Notes: generated by a model not told the origin, from the letters alone. 41,728 bases of DNA from MADRE2 sp964397015 (GCA_964397015.1 CAYNHL010000016.1:1-41728); one strand, 5' to 3'; numbered from the stretch's first letter, positions 15,246 to 24,449 are shown. Numbers and translations are program-made.

Positions 15246-17708
15246 ATGTTGCCATACATGAGACCTGTATTATTCAATTTCAAAATATGGTTTACCGGTT
15301 TGATCCTTCTTGCCCAGAATATTTGTTCCGGCCCTCCTGCCTTTGCGGCAGAGGCTCTTTCCAAAACAGAACAAGCCTTTTTGAAAAGTAAAAATGAAAT
15401 TGTCTTTGTAAGCCAGAGCAATTACCCCCCGTTTGAGTTCGTGGACCAGAGCGGTGAGCATACAGGCATGAGCATAGAGCTGGCCAGATGGATAGCGACA
15501 GAATTCGGGTTCAAGGCCAGGTTTACAGACACTCATTTTCAGCAGGCTCAGCGTGATGTACTGTCAGGCAGCGCCGATGTCTTGACCAGCCTGTTTTACA
15601 GCAAAAAACGGGACCGGGTGTTTGATTTTACCCATATGATTTTCGAGGTGCCGGCATCTGTCTTTGTATCTTCTATCCGGCTTGATATTCTTGGTATTAA
15701 TGATCTGGAAGGAAAAAGGATAGCCATGCAGGAAGGAGATTATGCCAAAGAATTCCTGGAATCTGAAAATATTTCTTTTTTCCATGTGGAAACTCTTAAT
15801 TTTATCGAGGCCATTGACAAGGTTATAACAAATGAAGCCGATGCCCTGATCGGAGATGAACAGATTGTCCTTTATGATATTTATAAAAACCAGAAGTCAA
15901 ACCAGATCAAAAAAGTCGGGATGCCTTTGTATATCGGGCAAAACTGCATGGCAGTATCTGAATCAAACAGCGTGTTGCTCGATATCCTGAACAAGGGCAT
16001 CAGGGAAGCCCAGAAACAGGGAGTTTTGGACAAGATCAACCAGAAATGGATCGGCACCCGGTACACGAAGGATGAATCTGTTTTTTCCAAATATTTTGCT
16101 CATGTCGCCCTGGCTGCCGGACTGATTGCCGGATTAGCCGTGCTGATCTGGCTGTGGAATGTTCGGCTGCGGAATGCTGTCCGGATCAAGACAAAGGTAT
16201 TGATGGAACGTGAGCGAGCGCTGGTGAAAAATGAGCAGAAGCTCAAAGCCATACTGGAGGCAAGTCCCGATCCCATGGTGCTTTATGATTCCAAAGGTCA
16301 TCCACAGTATCTGAATCCCGAGTTTACCAAGGTTTACGGCTGGACCCTCGATGAACTCAAACAAAAGAAGATACCCTATGTACCTGAAGAAGAAGAGGAA
16401 TTGACCAGGCTGAAGATCAAGGAAATATATAGTTCAGGTGTGCCGCTGACATTTGAAACCCGCCGCTATACCCGGGATAAAAAACTTCTGGATGTCATTT
16501 TAAGCGCAGCTATAACCAAAAACGACCAGGAGGAGCCTGACGGGCTTGTGGTAAACCTGACCGATATCAGTGAAAAGAAAAGACTGGAAGCACAGATTGA
16601 ACAGACCCAGAAAATGGAATCCCTCGGTACGCTTGCCGGAGGGATTGCGCATGATTTCAACAACCTGTTGAGCGGTATTTACGGCTACCTGGACCTGGCC
16701 TTGAAAAAGACAACCGAGCCAACGGTTGCCCGGTATATCACCAAGGCATTTCAATCATCTGACAGGGCAAAGGGATTGACTCACCAGCTTTTGACCTTTT
16801 CCAAGGGTGGTGCTCCGGTAAAAACCATCGAACCTCTGGTCCCGTTTCTGCAGGAAACCACCCGGTTCGCAATGAGCGGAGCAAGTGCCTCCTGCAAATT
16901 TAATATCCAGGATTCACTGTGGATGTGTGACTACGACAAGAATCAGATTGCCCAGGTTGTCGACAATATCGTTATAAATGCCTGCCACGCCATGCCTTCT
17001 GGCGGTATGGTGACAGTTACCGCGGTCAATCTGAAAATTTCTGAAAAAGAACATCCTTTGCTGTCACCCGGAGCGTACGTTAAAATTTCCATTGCCGATA
17101 CCGGTATCGGAATACCCCGAAAATATTTAAGCCGTATCTTTGATCCCTTTTTTACTACCAAGCAGAAGGGCAGCGGTCTTGGACTTGCCACTTCCTATTC
17201 CATTGTCAAGCGCCACGGGGGCACCATAGAAGTCTCATCTGAACCTGAAACAGGGACCTGTTTTGATATTTATCTGCCGGCCACCGGTGAATCAGGCGGT
17301 CCTTTGGGCAGACAAAGTGACATAGACTTTCAGGGAAGCGGTACCGTGTTGATAATGGATGATGAAACATCCATCTGTGAAATGCTGTCTGAAATGATTT
17401 CCATGATGGGATTTTCAACCGTCATTGCCCACGATGGTAAAACAGCGGTTGATCTTTTCAAAACCCGTCATGCACAAAAGGACCCGTTTTCCGCCATTAT
17501 CCTGGATTTGACAGTTCCCGGGGGTATGGGAGGAAAAAAAGCAGTGGAAAAAATACGGGAACTTGATCAGACAATTCCTGTATTTGTTTCCAGCGGCTAC
17601 TCTGAAGACGCTGCCATTGCAAACCCTGAACATTTCGGGTTTACCGCCAGCCTTGAAAAGCCCTTTTCCCTGTCCGAACTGTCCAGGACCTTTGCACTCC
17701 ACCTTTAA
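15246..17708 (+). CDS. Hybrid sensor histidine kinase with periplasmic solute-binding sensor
   Basis: An 820-residue membrane kinase with a BvgS-like layout. Domains in order: signal segment (about 10-35, ending AFAAEA), SBP_bac_3 periplasmic solute-binding domain (about 45-275, opening with SNYPPFEFVDQ), one membrane helix (about 285-305, LAAGLIAGLAVLIWLW), PAS (about 325-440), HisKA with the phospho-acceptor H469 in AGGIAHDFNN, HATPase (NACHAMPSGG, DTGIGIP, GSGLGLATSYSIVK) and a C-terminal receiver with phospho-acceptor D754 in ILDLTVPGG. SBP_bac_3 sensors usually bind amino acids or amines, so it may sense a substrate of the nearby catabolic cluster. No separate output regulator is adjacent. 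The stop overlaps the convergent permease gene by 4 nt. Confidence 0.93.
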   Translation: MLPYMRPVLFNFKIWFTGLILLAQNICSGPPAFAAEALSKTEQAFLKSKNEIVFVSQSNYPPFEFVDQSGEHTGMSIELARWIATEFGFKARFTDTHFQQAQRDVLSGSADVLTSLFYSKKRDRVFDFTHMIFEVPASVFVSSIRLDILGINDLEGKRIAMQEGDYAKEFLESENISFFHVETLNFIEAIDKVITNEADALIGDEQIVLYDIYKNQKSNQIKKVGMPLYIGQNCMAVSESNSVLLDILNKGIREAQKQGVLDKINQKWIGTRYTKDESVFSKYFAHVALAAGLIAGLAVLIWLWNVRLRNAVRIKTKVLMERERALVKNEQKLKAILEASPDPMVLYDSKGHPQYLNPEFTKVYGWTLDELKQKKIPYVPEEEEELTRLKIKEIYSSGVPLTFETRRYTRDKKLLDVILSAAITKNDQEEPDGLVVNLTDISEKKRLEAQIEQTQKMESLGTLAGGIAHDFNNLLSGIYGYLDLALKKTTEPTVARYITKAFQSSDRAKGLTHQLLTFSKGGAPVKTIEPLVPFLQETTRFAMSGASASCKFNIQDSLWMCDYDKNQIAQVVDNIVINACHAMPSGGMVTVTAVNLKISEKEHPLLSPGAYVKISIADTGIGIPRKYLSRIFDPFFTTKQKGSGLGLATSYSIVKRHGGTIEVSSEPETGTCFDIYLPATGESGGPLGRQSDIDFQGSGTVLIMDDETSICEMLSEMISMMGFSTVIAHDGKTAVDLFKTRHAQKDPFSAIILDLTVPGGMGGKKAVEKIRELDQTIPVFVSSGYSEDAAIANPEHFGFTASLEKPFSLSELSRTFALHL

Positions 17709-18637
17709 AAAATACCTTGTGCTATAAGCAGCAGCACAGCTGAAAGAGATGCAATGGAACAAAGGGTTGAAAAAACGATGGCAGCAGAAGCAAGATTCGT
17801 GTCAGAACCCATTTGCGATGACAATACATAGATGGCAGTGGAGGTTGGAAGACAAAAGAAGATCATGCCGACCTGGAAGCCCGCTTCGTCAACGCCGTAC
17901 AGCTTTAGACACGCATACCCAGTAACAGGCAGAAGGATCAGCTTGAACGCACTTGAAATAACGGCAAGCCGAAAATATCCTTTCATGTTTCCAAATGAAA
18001 ATGCGCTGCCTATGGACAAAAGCGCAAGGGGGAGTGTCGTCATGGACATCAGGCTGAAGGCATTGTCAATGAAAAGGGGAAGCTTTATACCGAGGCGGTA
18101 AACGAGGATTCCAGTGCAGCAGGCAATTATCAGCGGGTTGGAGACAATGGCTCCTGCCAGGTGTTTCAATCGGTCACGGGGGGTGTACCTGGAGGTGGAA
18201 AACCAGATCAGAACGCTGACGGACAGAACATTTATCACCGGGATGGCAAATCCGATGAGGATACCGAACAGCAGTACGCTTTGTTCATCCAGAACCGTAA
18301 GTACAATCGCCATGCCGATATAGGTATTGAAGCGATAGCAGCTTTGTGAAAAACTGCCTGCTTCAAACGGGGTCACCCGGCCAATAACAAGGTAAAGCGT
18401 GCTGAAAGCAAAAACGATTATCACGGCCGTAAGAGCTGCGGCCGGAAGGGAAAGATCGATGGCCTGTCCGGACGGATTTTGACTTATTTTCCAGAAGAGC
18501 ATGGCAGGAAAAAAAATATAATACACCAGCTTGTCGGATGCGGCAAAGAATTCACGAGGGATAAATCCCGACAGCTTTAACAGCCGCCCTGTGAAGATCA
18601 AAACGAAAATTGGAAACAGGCTGTTGATGACAATCAT
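17705..18637 (-). CDS. AEC family permease
   Basis: A 310-residue integral membrane protein of the auxin efflux carrier (Mem_trans) family, with about ten hydrophobic segments across the whole length. Typical stretches are the opening LFPIFVLIFTGRLLKLSGFIP, the NTYIGMAI segment after TM4, and the late SALKL-type helix with GFQVGMIFFCLPTSTAIYVLSSQMG. Family members in bacteria move organic anions such as malate or malonate. Its ATG overlaps the stop of the metal exporter gene (ATGA), so both form one transcript. The substrate cannot be assigned. Confidence 0.87.
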   Translation of the reverse strand: MIVINSLFPIFVLIFTGRLLKLSGFIPREFFAASDKLVYYIFFPAMLFWKISQNPSGQAIDLSLPAAALTAVIIVFAFSTLYLVIGRVTPFEAGSFSQSCYRFNTYIGMAIVLTVLDEQSVLLFGILIGFAIPVINVLSVSVLIWFSTSRYTPRDRLKHLAGAIVSNPLIIACCTGILVYRLGIKLPLFIDNAFSLMSMTTLPLALLSIGSAFSFGNMKGYFRLAVISSAFKLILLPVTGYACLKLYGVDEAGFQVGMIFFCLPTSTAIYVLSSQMGSDTNLASAAIVFSTLCSIASLSAVLLLIAQGIF

Positions 18638-19533
18638 GAAGCAGGGTCCTGCTTTGTGTTCACTTCAATGGCTATATGGTCGTACTGGGTAATACCTTTC
18701 ACCATGTCCCTGTAATAGGCAGGACCATGATTCTCGTTTGTTTCAATGGACATGACAAGGAATTTGCCGTTTTCCGAGATATGCCAGAGCCGGATGTCTT
18801 TCACCCGGGTCGATCCTGATTCAACCGCTGATTTGAGAGAATCGATCTCCGATGCAAAGTCTCCTTTGTCCAGCAGGATGGTGCTGGTCTGCCGCAGGAG
18901 GCCGATGGCCCACCTGGATACCAGCAGCGCCCCTAAAATGCCTACAAGGGGGTCTGCCCAGATGAAATGGAAATATTTTGCCGTCAGCAGTGCTGCGATG
19001 GCAAGTACCGATGTCAGCGCATCGGCAATTACATGCAGGTATGCTGCCGTGAGATTGTGATCATGATCATGGTGCCCGTGGGAATGTGACTGGACAGGGC
19101 CGACATTTCCTTTCCGCAGGATAAAAGCGGAAACGATATTGATCCCCAGGCCGATGACAGCAACGATAATGGCTTCGTTAAACATGATGTCAACCGGGAA
19201 TACAAGACGCCTGACAGATTCAACGGCCATGGCTCCTGCAGCTGTCAACAGCAGGATGGCATTGGTATAACCGCCTAAAACCCCGATTTTACCCGTGCCG
19301 AAAATGAATTGGGGGTTGTTTTTATTTTTCCTGGCAAAAATATAGGCGGCAAGGGTTATAAACAGGGCAATGGCATGGGTTCCCATGTGAATGCCGTCGG
19401 ACAAAAGGGCCATGGAACCGCTTATGATACCGGCAATGATTTCGACAACCATGGTCAGCAGAGTAATGATCACAACAATGAGTGTTATTTTCTCGTTCCT
19501 GTGCGGCCGAGGAATGTCCTGTCCGGTTGTCAT
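18634..19533 (-). CDS. dmeF: Cation diffusion facilitator, DmeF-like
   Basis: A 299-residue CDF exporter with six predicted membrane helices and a cytoplasmic C-terminal domain. TM2 has SDGIHMGTH (HxxxH instead of the usual HxxxD of zinc transporters) and TM5 has HVIADALTS (HxxxD). A histidine-rich loop (HSHGHHDHDH) lies between TM4 and TM5. This pattern resembles DmeF, which exports cobalt and nickel; the metal here is inferred. The gene starts close after GAGGAGCAT on its own strand and overlaps the downstream permease by 4 nt. The 400-nt region upstream holds two inverted repeats and a small gene on the other strand. A cobalt exporter near corrinoid genes may be coincidence. Confidence 0.82.
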   Translation of the reverse strand: MTTGQDIPRPHRNEKITLIVVIITLLTMVVEIIAGIISGSMALLSDGIHMGTHAIALFITLAAYIFARKNKNNPQFIFGTGKIGVLGGYTNAILLLTAAGAMAVESVRRLVFPVDIMFNEAIIVAVIGLGINIVSAFILRKGNVGPVQSHSHGHHDHDHNLTAAYLHVIADALTSVLAIAALLTAKYFHFIWADPLVGILGALLVSRWAIGLLRQTSTILLDKGDFASEIDSLKSAVESGSTRVKDIRLWHISENGKFLVMSIETNENHGPAYYRDMVKGITQYDHIAIEVNTKQDPAS

Positions 19534-19629
19534 ATGCTCCTCGATGGTACCATGGTTTGATTTTGTGCCCGCCTGGATTCCATAATACTGTAAATACGGT
19601 TCGTGTTCAAGCGCAATTGGTTCTTGTCG

Positions 19630-19661
19630 CCCGGTTTCGATTCAGGGCTTGCGAAACCGGG
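19630..19661. repeat. Perfect 10-bp inverted repeat, unexplained
   Basis: CCCGGTTTCG (19630-19639) and CGAAACCGGG (19652-19661) flank a 12-nt loop. Neither strand has a T-run after it, so it is not an ordinary terminator. It lies upstream of both the metal exporter (minus) and the small gene at 19752 (plus). It could be an operator or an RNA hairpin in a leader. Confidence 0.5.
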
Positions 19662-19706
19662 ACAGACTGCTTATATTTGTACAAGGCATGAAATAAATAC
19701 AATAAT

Positions 19707-19726
19707 TTGCCTGGTATAACAGGCAA
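19707..19726. promoter_or_regulatory. Inverted repeat over a -10-like box
   Basis: TTGCCTG (19707-19713) and CAGGCAA (19720-19726) are separated by GTATAA. TATAAC (19715-19720) inside it could be a -10 element for the small gene at 19752; no convincing -35 is seen. A repressor-binding site over the promoter is the simplest idea. Confidence 0.35.
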
Positions 19727-19751
19727 TTCATTTAATTAAAAAGGAACCCTC

Positions 19752-19916
19752 ATGAAAGAGATAATTTTTGTTCTGCTGTTTGTCGGGGTGTATCTGCTGC
19801 TGCAACTGTATATCCTTCCAAAAATGGGAATATCCACCTGACTGCGGCAATCCTGCCAGGTGGCGGAAAAAAAAACCGAATTCCCAATCAATCAAGAACG
19901 CGTGGATAAAAAATAA
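19752..19916 (+). CDS. Candidate 54-residue single-span membrane selenoprotein
   Basis: ATG 19752 follows AAGGA (19741-19745). Read normally it encodes a 29-residue peptide: one hydrophobic helix (IIFVLLFVGVYLLLQLYIL) then PKMGIST and TGA (19839-19841). The same frame stays open after the TGA for 24 codons to TAA 19914-19916, starting LRQSC and continuing with a charged tail. If TGA encodes selenocysteine the product has U30 and C35, a U-x4-C redox pair just after the membrane helix. After the TGA, CTGCC (19853-19857) and GGCGG (19862-19866) form a stem closed by an AGGT loop 16 nt from the TGA, which fits the bacterial SECIS rule of a G in the first two loop positions. Function unknown; it may simply be a 29-residue peptide. 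Confidence 0.55.
19842..19866 (+). promoter_or_regulatory. Putative bacterial SECIS element
   Basis: Stem C19853-C19857 with G19862-G19866 (five pairs, one a U-G wobble), apical loop AGGU at 19858-19861, loop starting 16 nt after the UGA. The E. coli fdhF element has 17 nt and a loop beginning AGGU. A competing pairing CCACCTG (19834-19840) with CAGGTGG (19857-19863) exists, but its 5' arm would lie inside a ribosome stalled at the UGA. Confidence 0.45.
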
Positions 19917-19925
19917 AAAAGGACC

Positions 19926-19946
19926 TGCCCGGAATTTTACCGGGCA
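19926..19946 (-). terminator. Rho-independent terminator of the malic enzyme gene
   Basis: TGCCCGG (19926-19932) and CCGGGCA (19940-19946) form a 7-bp G/C stem with a 7-nt loop that contains the stop codon. Read on the minus strand, a T-rich tract (complement of 19908-19920) follows after five bases. Confidence 0.75.
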
Positions 19947-21670
19947 TCCGCGTATACAGGCTCCCAACCCATGTTATCAATCAGGGCGTTCATTCTCTCC
20001 AGATCCTGGTTGTGTTTAAAGGAGGAAAATGCACAGTCGTTTTTGGTAACCCCTGCTTTCAGAGCCTCTGCTGCAACATTCCTGGCCACGTTGACAGACA
20101 CATCCTTGAGTTTGTCAAGGGGCGGGCATAAAATTCCCTTTTCCAGGTCGCCAGGGTCGATATAGGCCGCAACGGCATGAGCGGCAGCGGAAAAGAACAC
20201 CGGAAGCACTTCGGTCGCTCCAGATGCAACTATCCCAAGACCTACGCCTGGGAAAATAAAGGCGTTGTTCATCTGTCCGATCCTGATTACCTCATTTTTG
20301 CAGGTCACGGGTTCAAACGGACTGCCTGTGGCTGTCAAGGCCCTGCCGCCGGTCCATTTATATATATCGGCGGGCAGTGCTTCCGCCATGGCGGTAGGGT
20401 TGCTCAGCGGCAGAATGACCGGCCGGTCTGAATTGGCCATGGCCGCATCGATGATTTCTTTTGTAAAGCAGCCGGGCTGGCCGGATGTTCCGATAAGAAC
20501 CGTTACCTTTTCATTGATCACGGCGTTTAAAAGTGTGTTGTCTTCAGGAGTTTTAAGCCAGGCCAGGCGCTGTGGATCCTTGGCGAATTTTATTTTGTAG
20601 CTTTCGATTTCACGGTCTGACGTGACGATACCTCGGCTGTCCAGGGTAAAAATCCGGTCGGCGGCCTTTTCTCTTGAAAGGCCGTTTTCCATCAGCTCGG
20701 TCTGGATCTGTTCGGCAATGCCGATACCTCCAGCTCCTGCGCCATGCACCAGGAATACCTGTTTTGTGATTGATTCTTTCTTTATCTTCATGGCCGCTAT
20801 GATACCTGCAAGTGCAATGGCCCCGGTACCCTGAATATCGTCGTTGAAAGAGATCAGTTCATGTAAATAGGCATCCCTGATGGTAAAGGCGTTCTGTTTG
20901 GAAAAATCTTCCCATTGGCACAGTGCGTTGGGAAAAACCCGCTTGAAAGCTTTTGCGAATTTTTTCAAAAAGATCAGGTAGTCGTCATCTTTGAGCCGAG
21001 GGTGTTTCCAGCCCAGGTATTTGACGTCATTCAACAGGAGCGAGTTGTCCGTCCCGACATCCAGGGAGATGGGCAGGCAGTGCCAGGGGGCGATACCGGC
21101 TCCCTGGGTATACAGCATAAGCTTGCCAAGACAGATTGCAATTCCGCCCGCGCCCTGGTCCCCGATACCCAGAATGCCCTGGTTGTCCGTAACAACTGCA
21201 ACACGTATATCCTGGTGGGTATGATTTCTCAAGATCTCTTCGGCGTAATCTATATTGCCGGGATAAAGGTGAATGCCATGGGCTTTTCTGAACATGGATG
21301 AATACTGCTGGCAGGCAAGTCCGACTGTAGGGGTATAGATGATGCTCAAAAATTTCGGAATATTGCTTGCTATTACCGCGTGGGCCAGGACAACGTTGCG
21401 GTCAAACAGGCTGCGGATATAAATGAATTTTTCAATATCGGTTTCCTTGGCATCGATGATGTCAAGGCTGCTCTGGATCTGTTCGGAAAGGGTTTTTACC
21501 CTTGGGGGCAAAAATCCCGTGAGTTTGAGTTTTTTTCGTTCTGCCTCGGTAAAGGCAGTGCCCTTGCTGATATCATTGTACCTGAGAATGTCATATCCCC
21601 TGATGTTTATTTTTATGCCGGTGGTCTGGCCGTATTCGCCGTACTCAAATTCGTAATGATTGATTTCCAT
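19937..21670 (-). CDS. NAD-type malic enzyme
   Basis: A 577-residue malic enzyme of the large (SfcA/MaeA) type, which oxidatively decarboxylates malate to pyruvate. Visible are the N-terminal malic domain with FDRNVVLAHAV, IYTPTVGLACQQYS, the catalytic stretch DNQGILGIGDQGAGGI, GKLMLYTQGAGI, and LDVGTDN. The NAD-binding domain has GTGAIALAGI and the Rossmann motif VHGAGAGGIGIAEQI, then LPLSNPTAMAEALP. The length matches the family. A TAAGGT site lies upstream of the ATG. It is followed by a clear terminator and lies 118 nt downstream of the aconitase gene on the same strand. Together they would feed pyruvate, NAD(P)H and citrate-cycle flux. Confidence 0.93.
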   Translation of the reverse strand: MEINHYEFEYGEYGQTTGIKINIRGYDILRYNDISKGTAFTEAERKKLKLTGFLPPRVKTLSEQIQSSLDIIDAKETDIEKFIYIRSLFDRNVVLAHAVIASNIPKFLSIIYTPTVGLACQQYSSMFRKAHGIHLYPGNIDYAEEILRNHTHQDIRVAVVTDNQGILGIGDQGAGGIAICLGKLMLYTQGAGIAPWHCLPISLDVGTDNSLLLNDVKYLGWKHPRLKDDDYLIFLKKFAKAFKRVFPNALCQWEDFSKQNAFTIRDAYLHELISFNDDIQGTGAIALAGIIAAMKIKKESITKQVFLVHGAGAGGIGIAEQIQTELMENGLSREKAADRIFTLDSRGIVTSDREIESYKIKFAKDPQRLAWLKTPEDNTLLNAVINEKVTVLIGTSGQPGCFTKEIIDAAMANSDRPVILPLSNPTAMAEALPADIYKWTGGRALTATGSPFEPVTCKNEVIRIGQMNNAFIFPGVGLGIVASGATEVLPVFFSAAAHAVAAYIDPGDLEKGILCPPLDKLKDVSVNVARNVAAEALKAGVTKNDCAFSSFKHNQDLERMNALIDNMGWEPVYADAR

Positions 21671-21788
21671 TTTTCAAATACCTTAAAGTTGAAATAAAAT
21701 TAAAACACAGGGGCATTGCATATCATATCCAGTTTGAAAAGTGAACTGGAAATGAAGGATTTTCACCCAGTGAAAGCGATTTAGTGAA

Positions 21789-24449
21789 TCAGGTTTTATC
21801 TATTTTGTCCGAAAGGATCAAGCGGAGTACATACGGCAGTATTCCTCCGTTCCTGTAATATTGCACTTCTATATCGGTGTACAGCATGACGTTGACATCA
21901 AAGGTTATCCGGGCATCGCCCCTGAGGGCTGTGACGGTTAGCGTACCGCCAGGTGTGATATTGTCAAGTCCGTCGATATCAAATGTTTCTTCCCCTGTCA
22001 GATCCAGGGTTTTATATGTATCGCCGGTTTTAAACGTCAATGGCAAAACTCCCATACCCACCAGGTTGCTTCGGTGAATACGTTCAAATGACTGGGCAAT
22101 TACGGCTTTGATTCCCAGCAGGTTTGTGCCCTTGGCCGCCCAGTCCCTCGATGAACCGGTTCCATATTCTTTTCCTGCAAAAACAAGCAGTGGCACATGT
22201 CTTTTCTGGTAGGTCATGGATGCATCAAAAACATAGCTCTGCTCCTGTTCCGGAAAAAGTCTGGTCATGCCTCCGGGCAGATCGGACAAGGTGTTGTCAA
22301 TGCGTATATTGGCAAAGGTTCCGCGCATCATGACCTCATGGTTGCCCCGCCTGGAACCATATGAATTAAACTCTTCGGGCAGGATTTCGTTTTTTGTAAG
22401 GTACTGGCCTGCAGGATAATTTACCGGAATGGCTCCGGCAGGGGAAATATGGTCTGTGGTGACCGTGTGCCCCAGAATCAAAAGGGGGCGTGCCTCCCTG
22501 ATCGGCTCGATTTCAGGCGGTACAGCTGTGAAATCGGCAAAAAACGGTGGGTTCCTGATATACTGGGAGTCTGGATCAAAGGAAAAAGTTGCGCTTTTTT
22601 CAACATGGAGGTCCTGCCACAGCTTTTCACCGGTAAAAACAGTACTGTACAGGTCATGAAAAGCTTCCCGGTGTACATGGCTGTTCACCAGCTGTTCGAT
22701 TTGATCGGTATCTGGCAGGATGTCTGAATAAAATACAGGAGTGCCGTCATGGGAATATCCAATGGGTTCGGTGTCAAAATCAATGTCTATTCTGCCGGCA
22801 AGTGCATACATGACAACCAGGACAGGAGACATCAGGAAATTGCCGCGTGTCAACTGGTGAACCCGTGCTTCAAAATTCCGGTTACCGGACAAAACCGCCA
22901 TCACATCCAGTTTATTCTTTTTTACCTCTTTTTCGACATCAGTATCCAGTGGTCCGGAATTGCCGATACATGTGGTACATCCAAAACCCACGTTGTTGAA
23001 TCCAAGTTTTTCAAGAAAGGGCAAAAGCCCGCTTTTTTCAAGGTAATCGATGACAACCCTCGATCCCGGTGCAAGGGAAGTCTTGACAAACCATGGAATT
23101 TCGAGGCCCTTTTCAACAGCGTTCCTTGCAGCCAGGCCGGCACCGATCATGAGCGCGGGATTTGATGTGTTGGTGCAGGAGGTTATGGCGGCAATGACTA
23201 TGCTGCCATGGGCCAGTGGCATTTTATCGGGCCGGAAGGCTGCCATGTCCTCTACGGGTCTTTTTATATGAAACTGTTCTGTGGCCTGTTCTTTGACCTG
23301 TTTGAGCGGTATGCGGTCCTGGGGCTTTGACGGGCCGGCGACCGAGGGAACGACTAAAGCCAGGTCAATGTCTATGGTACGGGCAAACTGTATATCGTCG
23401 GTGTACCTGTTGAATATTCCGCATGTCCTGCAGTAGACTTCGACCAGGTCTGCAGCCTCTTTCCGGCTGGTGAGCTTCAGGAAGGAAATGGTCTCTTCAT
23501 CCACCGGGAAAAACCCGGCTGTTGCACCGTATTCCGGAGCCATGTTTGCAATGGTGGCCCGGTCGGTCAAAGAAAGCGCTTTCAGTCCTGGACCGGTGTA
23601 CTCCACTATTTTTTCCACCACATTTTCATTTCTCAAAACCTGGGTGATGTAAAGCACAATGTCTGTAGCGGTAATTCCAGGCCCGGGCCTGTTGATGAAA
23701 TTGACCCCGATCACCTCGGGCAGTGTCATGAAATAGGGCTGCCCGAGCATGACCGCCTCGGCTTCGATGCCGCCGACACCCCAGCCGAGGACACCTAAGC
23801 CATTGATCATTGTCGTATGGGAATCGGTTCCGACAAGGGTGTCAGGAAATGCCGTCATTCCGGATGCCGTTTTTCGTGTCGATACCACACTGGCCAGGTA
23901 TTCCAGGTTTACCTGGTGGCAGATACCGGATTCAGGCGGGACCACCCTGAAATTGTCAAAACTTTTCTGTGCCCATTTCAGCAGCTGGTAACGTTCTTTG
24001 TTCCGCTGGTATTCTTTTTTTGCATTCAGGCGGGCCGCATCTTTTTCCTTATAATGATCCACCTGGATAGAATGATCGATTACCAGGTCCACCGGGATCA
24101 GAGGGTTGATTTTTTCTGGATCCAGTCCCTGTTTTGCCACGGCATCCCGCATGGCTGCAAGGTCCACGACAGCGGGCACTCCGGTAAAATCCTGCATCAG
24201 TACCCGTGAAGGAAAAAAAGGAATCACTCCGGACCCGGCACTGCCGTTATTCCTGGTGATGTTCTGTATATCCGATTCCGTTACCTGACCGGTCCCGGCA
24301 TGCCTGAGCATGTTTTCCAGCAGTATCCTCAAGGAAAACGGCAGGGAAGATACGGTGACATGGCCCTGCTCCTCAAGGGCCATGATATTGTAAATATCGT
24401 ACTTTGTATGGTTTACAAGGATCTGCTGCCGGGTATTCGAAAATGTCAT
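21789..24449 (-). CDS. acnA: Aconitate hydratase A
   Basis: An 886-residue aconitase of the AcnA/IRP1 type that isomerises citrate and isocitrate with a [4Fe-4S] cluster. Domain signatures are VDHSIQVDHY, VGTDSHTTMINGLGVLGWGVGGIEAE, the cluster cysteines in TSCTNTSNP and FGCTTCIGNSGPL, the connecting segment ILGHTVTTDHISPAGAI, and the swivel domain with GKEYGTGSSRDWAAKG and QSFERIHRSNLVGMGVLPL. Nothing is missing, and the length is normal. GGAGA lies 7 nt before the ATG. In sulfate reducers with a complete citric acid cycle this enzyme oxidises acetyl-CoA; the malic enzyme just downstream fits central carbon metabolism. Confidence 0.96.
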   Translation of the reverse strand: MTFSNTRQQILVNHTKYDIYNIMALEEQGHVTVSSLPFSLRILLENMLRHAGTGQVTESDIQNITRNNGSAGSGVIPFFPSRVLMQDFTGVPAVVDLAAMRDAVAKQGLDPEKINPLIPVDLVIDHSIQVDHYKEKDAARLNAKKEYQRNKERYQLLKWAQKSFDNFRVVPPESGICHQVNLEYLASVVSTRKTASGMTAFPDTLVGTDSHTTMINGLGVLGWGVGGIEAEAVMLGQPYFMTLPEVIGVNFINRPGPGITATDIVLYITQVLRNENVVEKIVEYTGPGLKALSLTDRATIANMAPEYGATAGFFPVDEETISFLKLTSRKEAADLVEVYCRTCGIFNRYTDDIQFARTIDIDLALVVPSVAGPSKPQDRIPLKQVKEQATEQFHIKRPVEDMAAFRPDKMPLAHGSIVIAAITSCTNTSNPALMIGAGLAARNAVEKGLEIPWFVKTSLAPGSRVVIDYLEKSGLLPFLEKLGFNNVGFGCTTCIGNSGPLDTDVEKEVKKNKLDVMAVLSGNRNFEARVHQLTRGNFLMSPVLVVMYALAGRIDIDFDTEPIGYSHDGTPVFYSDILPDTDQIEQLVNSHVHREAFHDLYSTVFTGEKLWQDLHVEKSATFSFDPDSQYIRNPPFFADFTAVPPEIEPIREARPLLILGHTVTTDHISPAGAIPVNYPAGQYLTKNEILPEEFNSYGSRRGNHEVMMRGTFANIRIDNTLSDLPGGMTRLFPEQEQSYVFDASMTYQKRHVPLLVFAGKEYGTGSSRDWAAKGTNLLGIKAVIAQSFERIHRSNLVGMGVLPLTFKTGDTYKTLDLTGEETFDIDGLDNITPGGTLTVTALRGDARITFDVNVMLYTDIEVQYYRNGGILPYVLRLILSDKIDKT

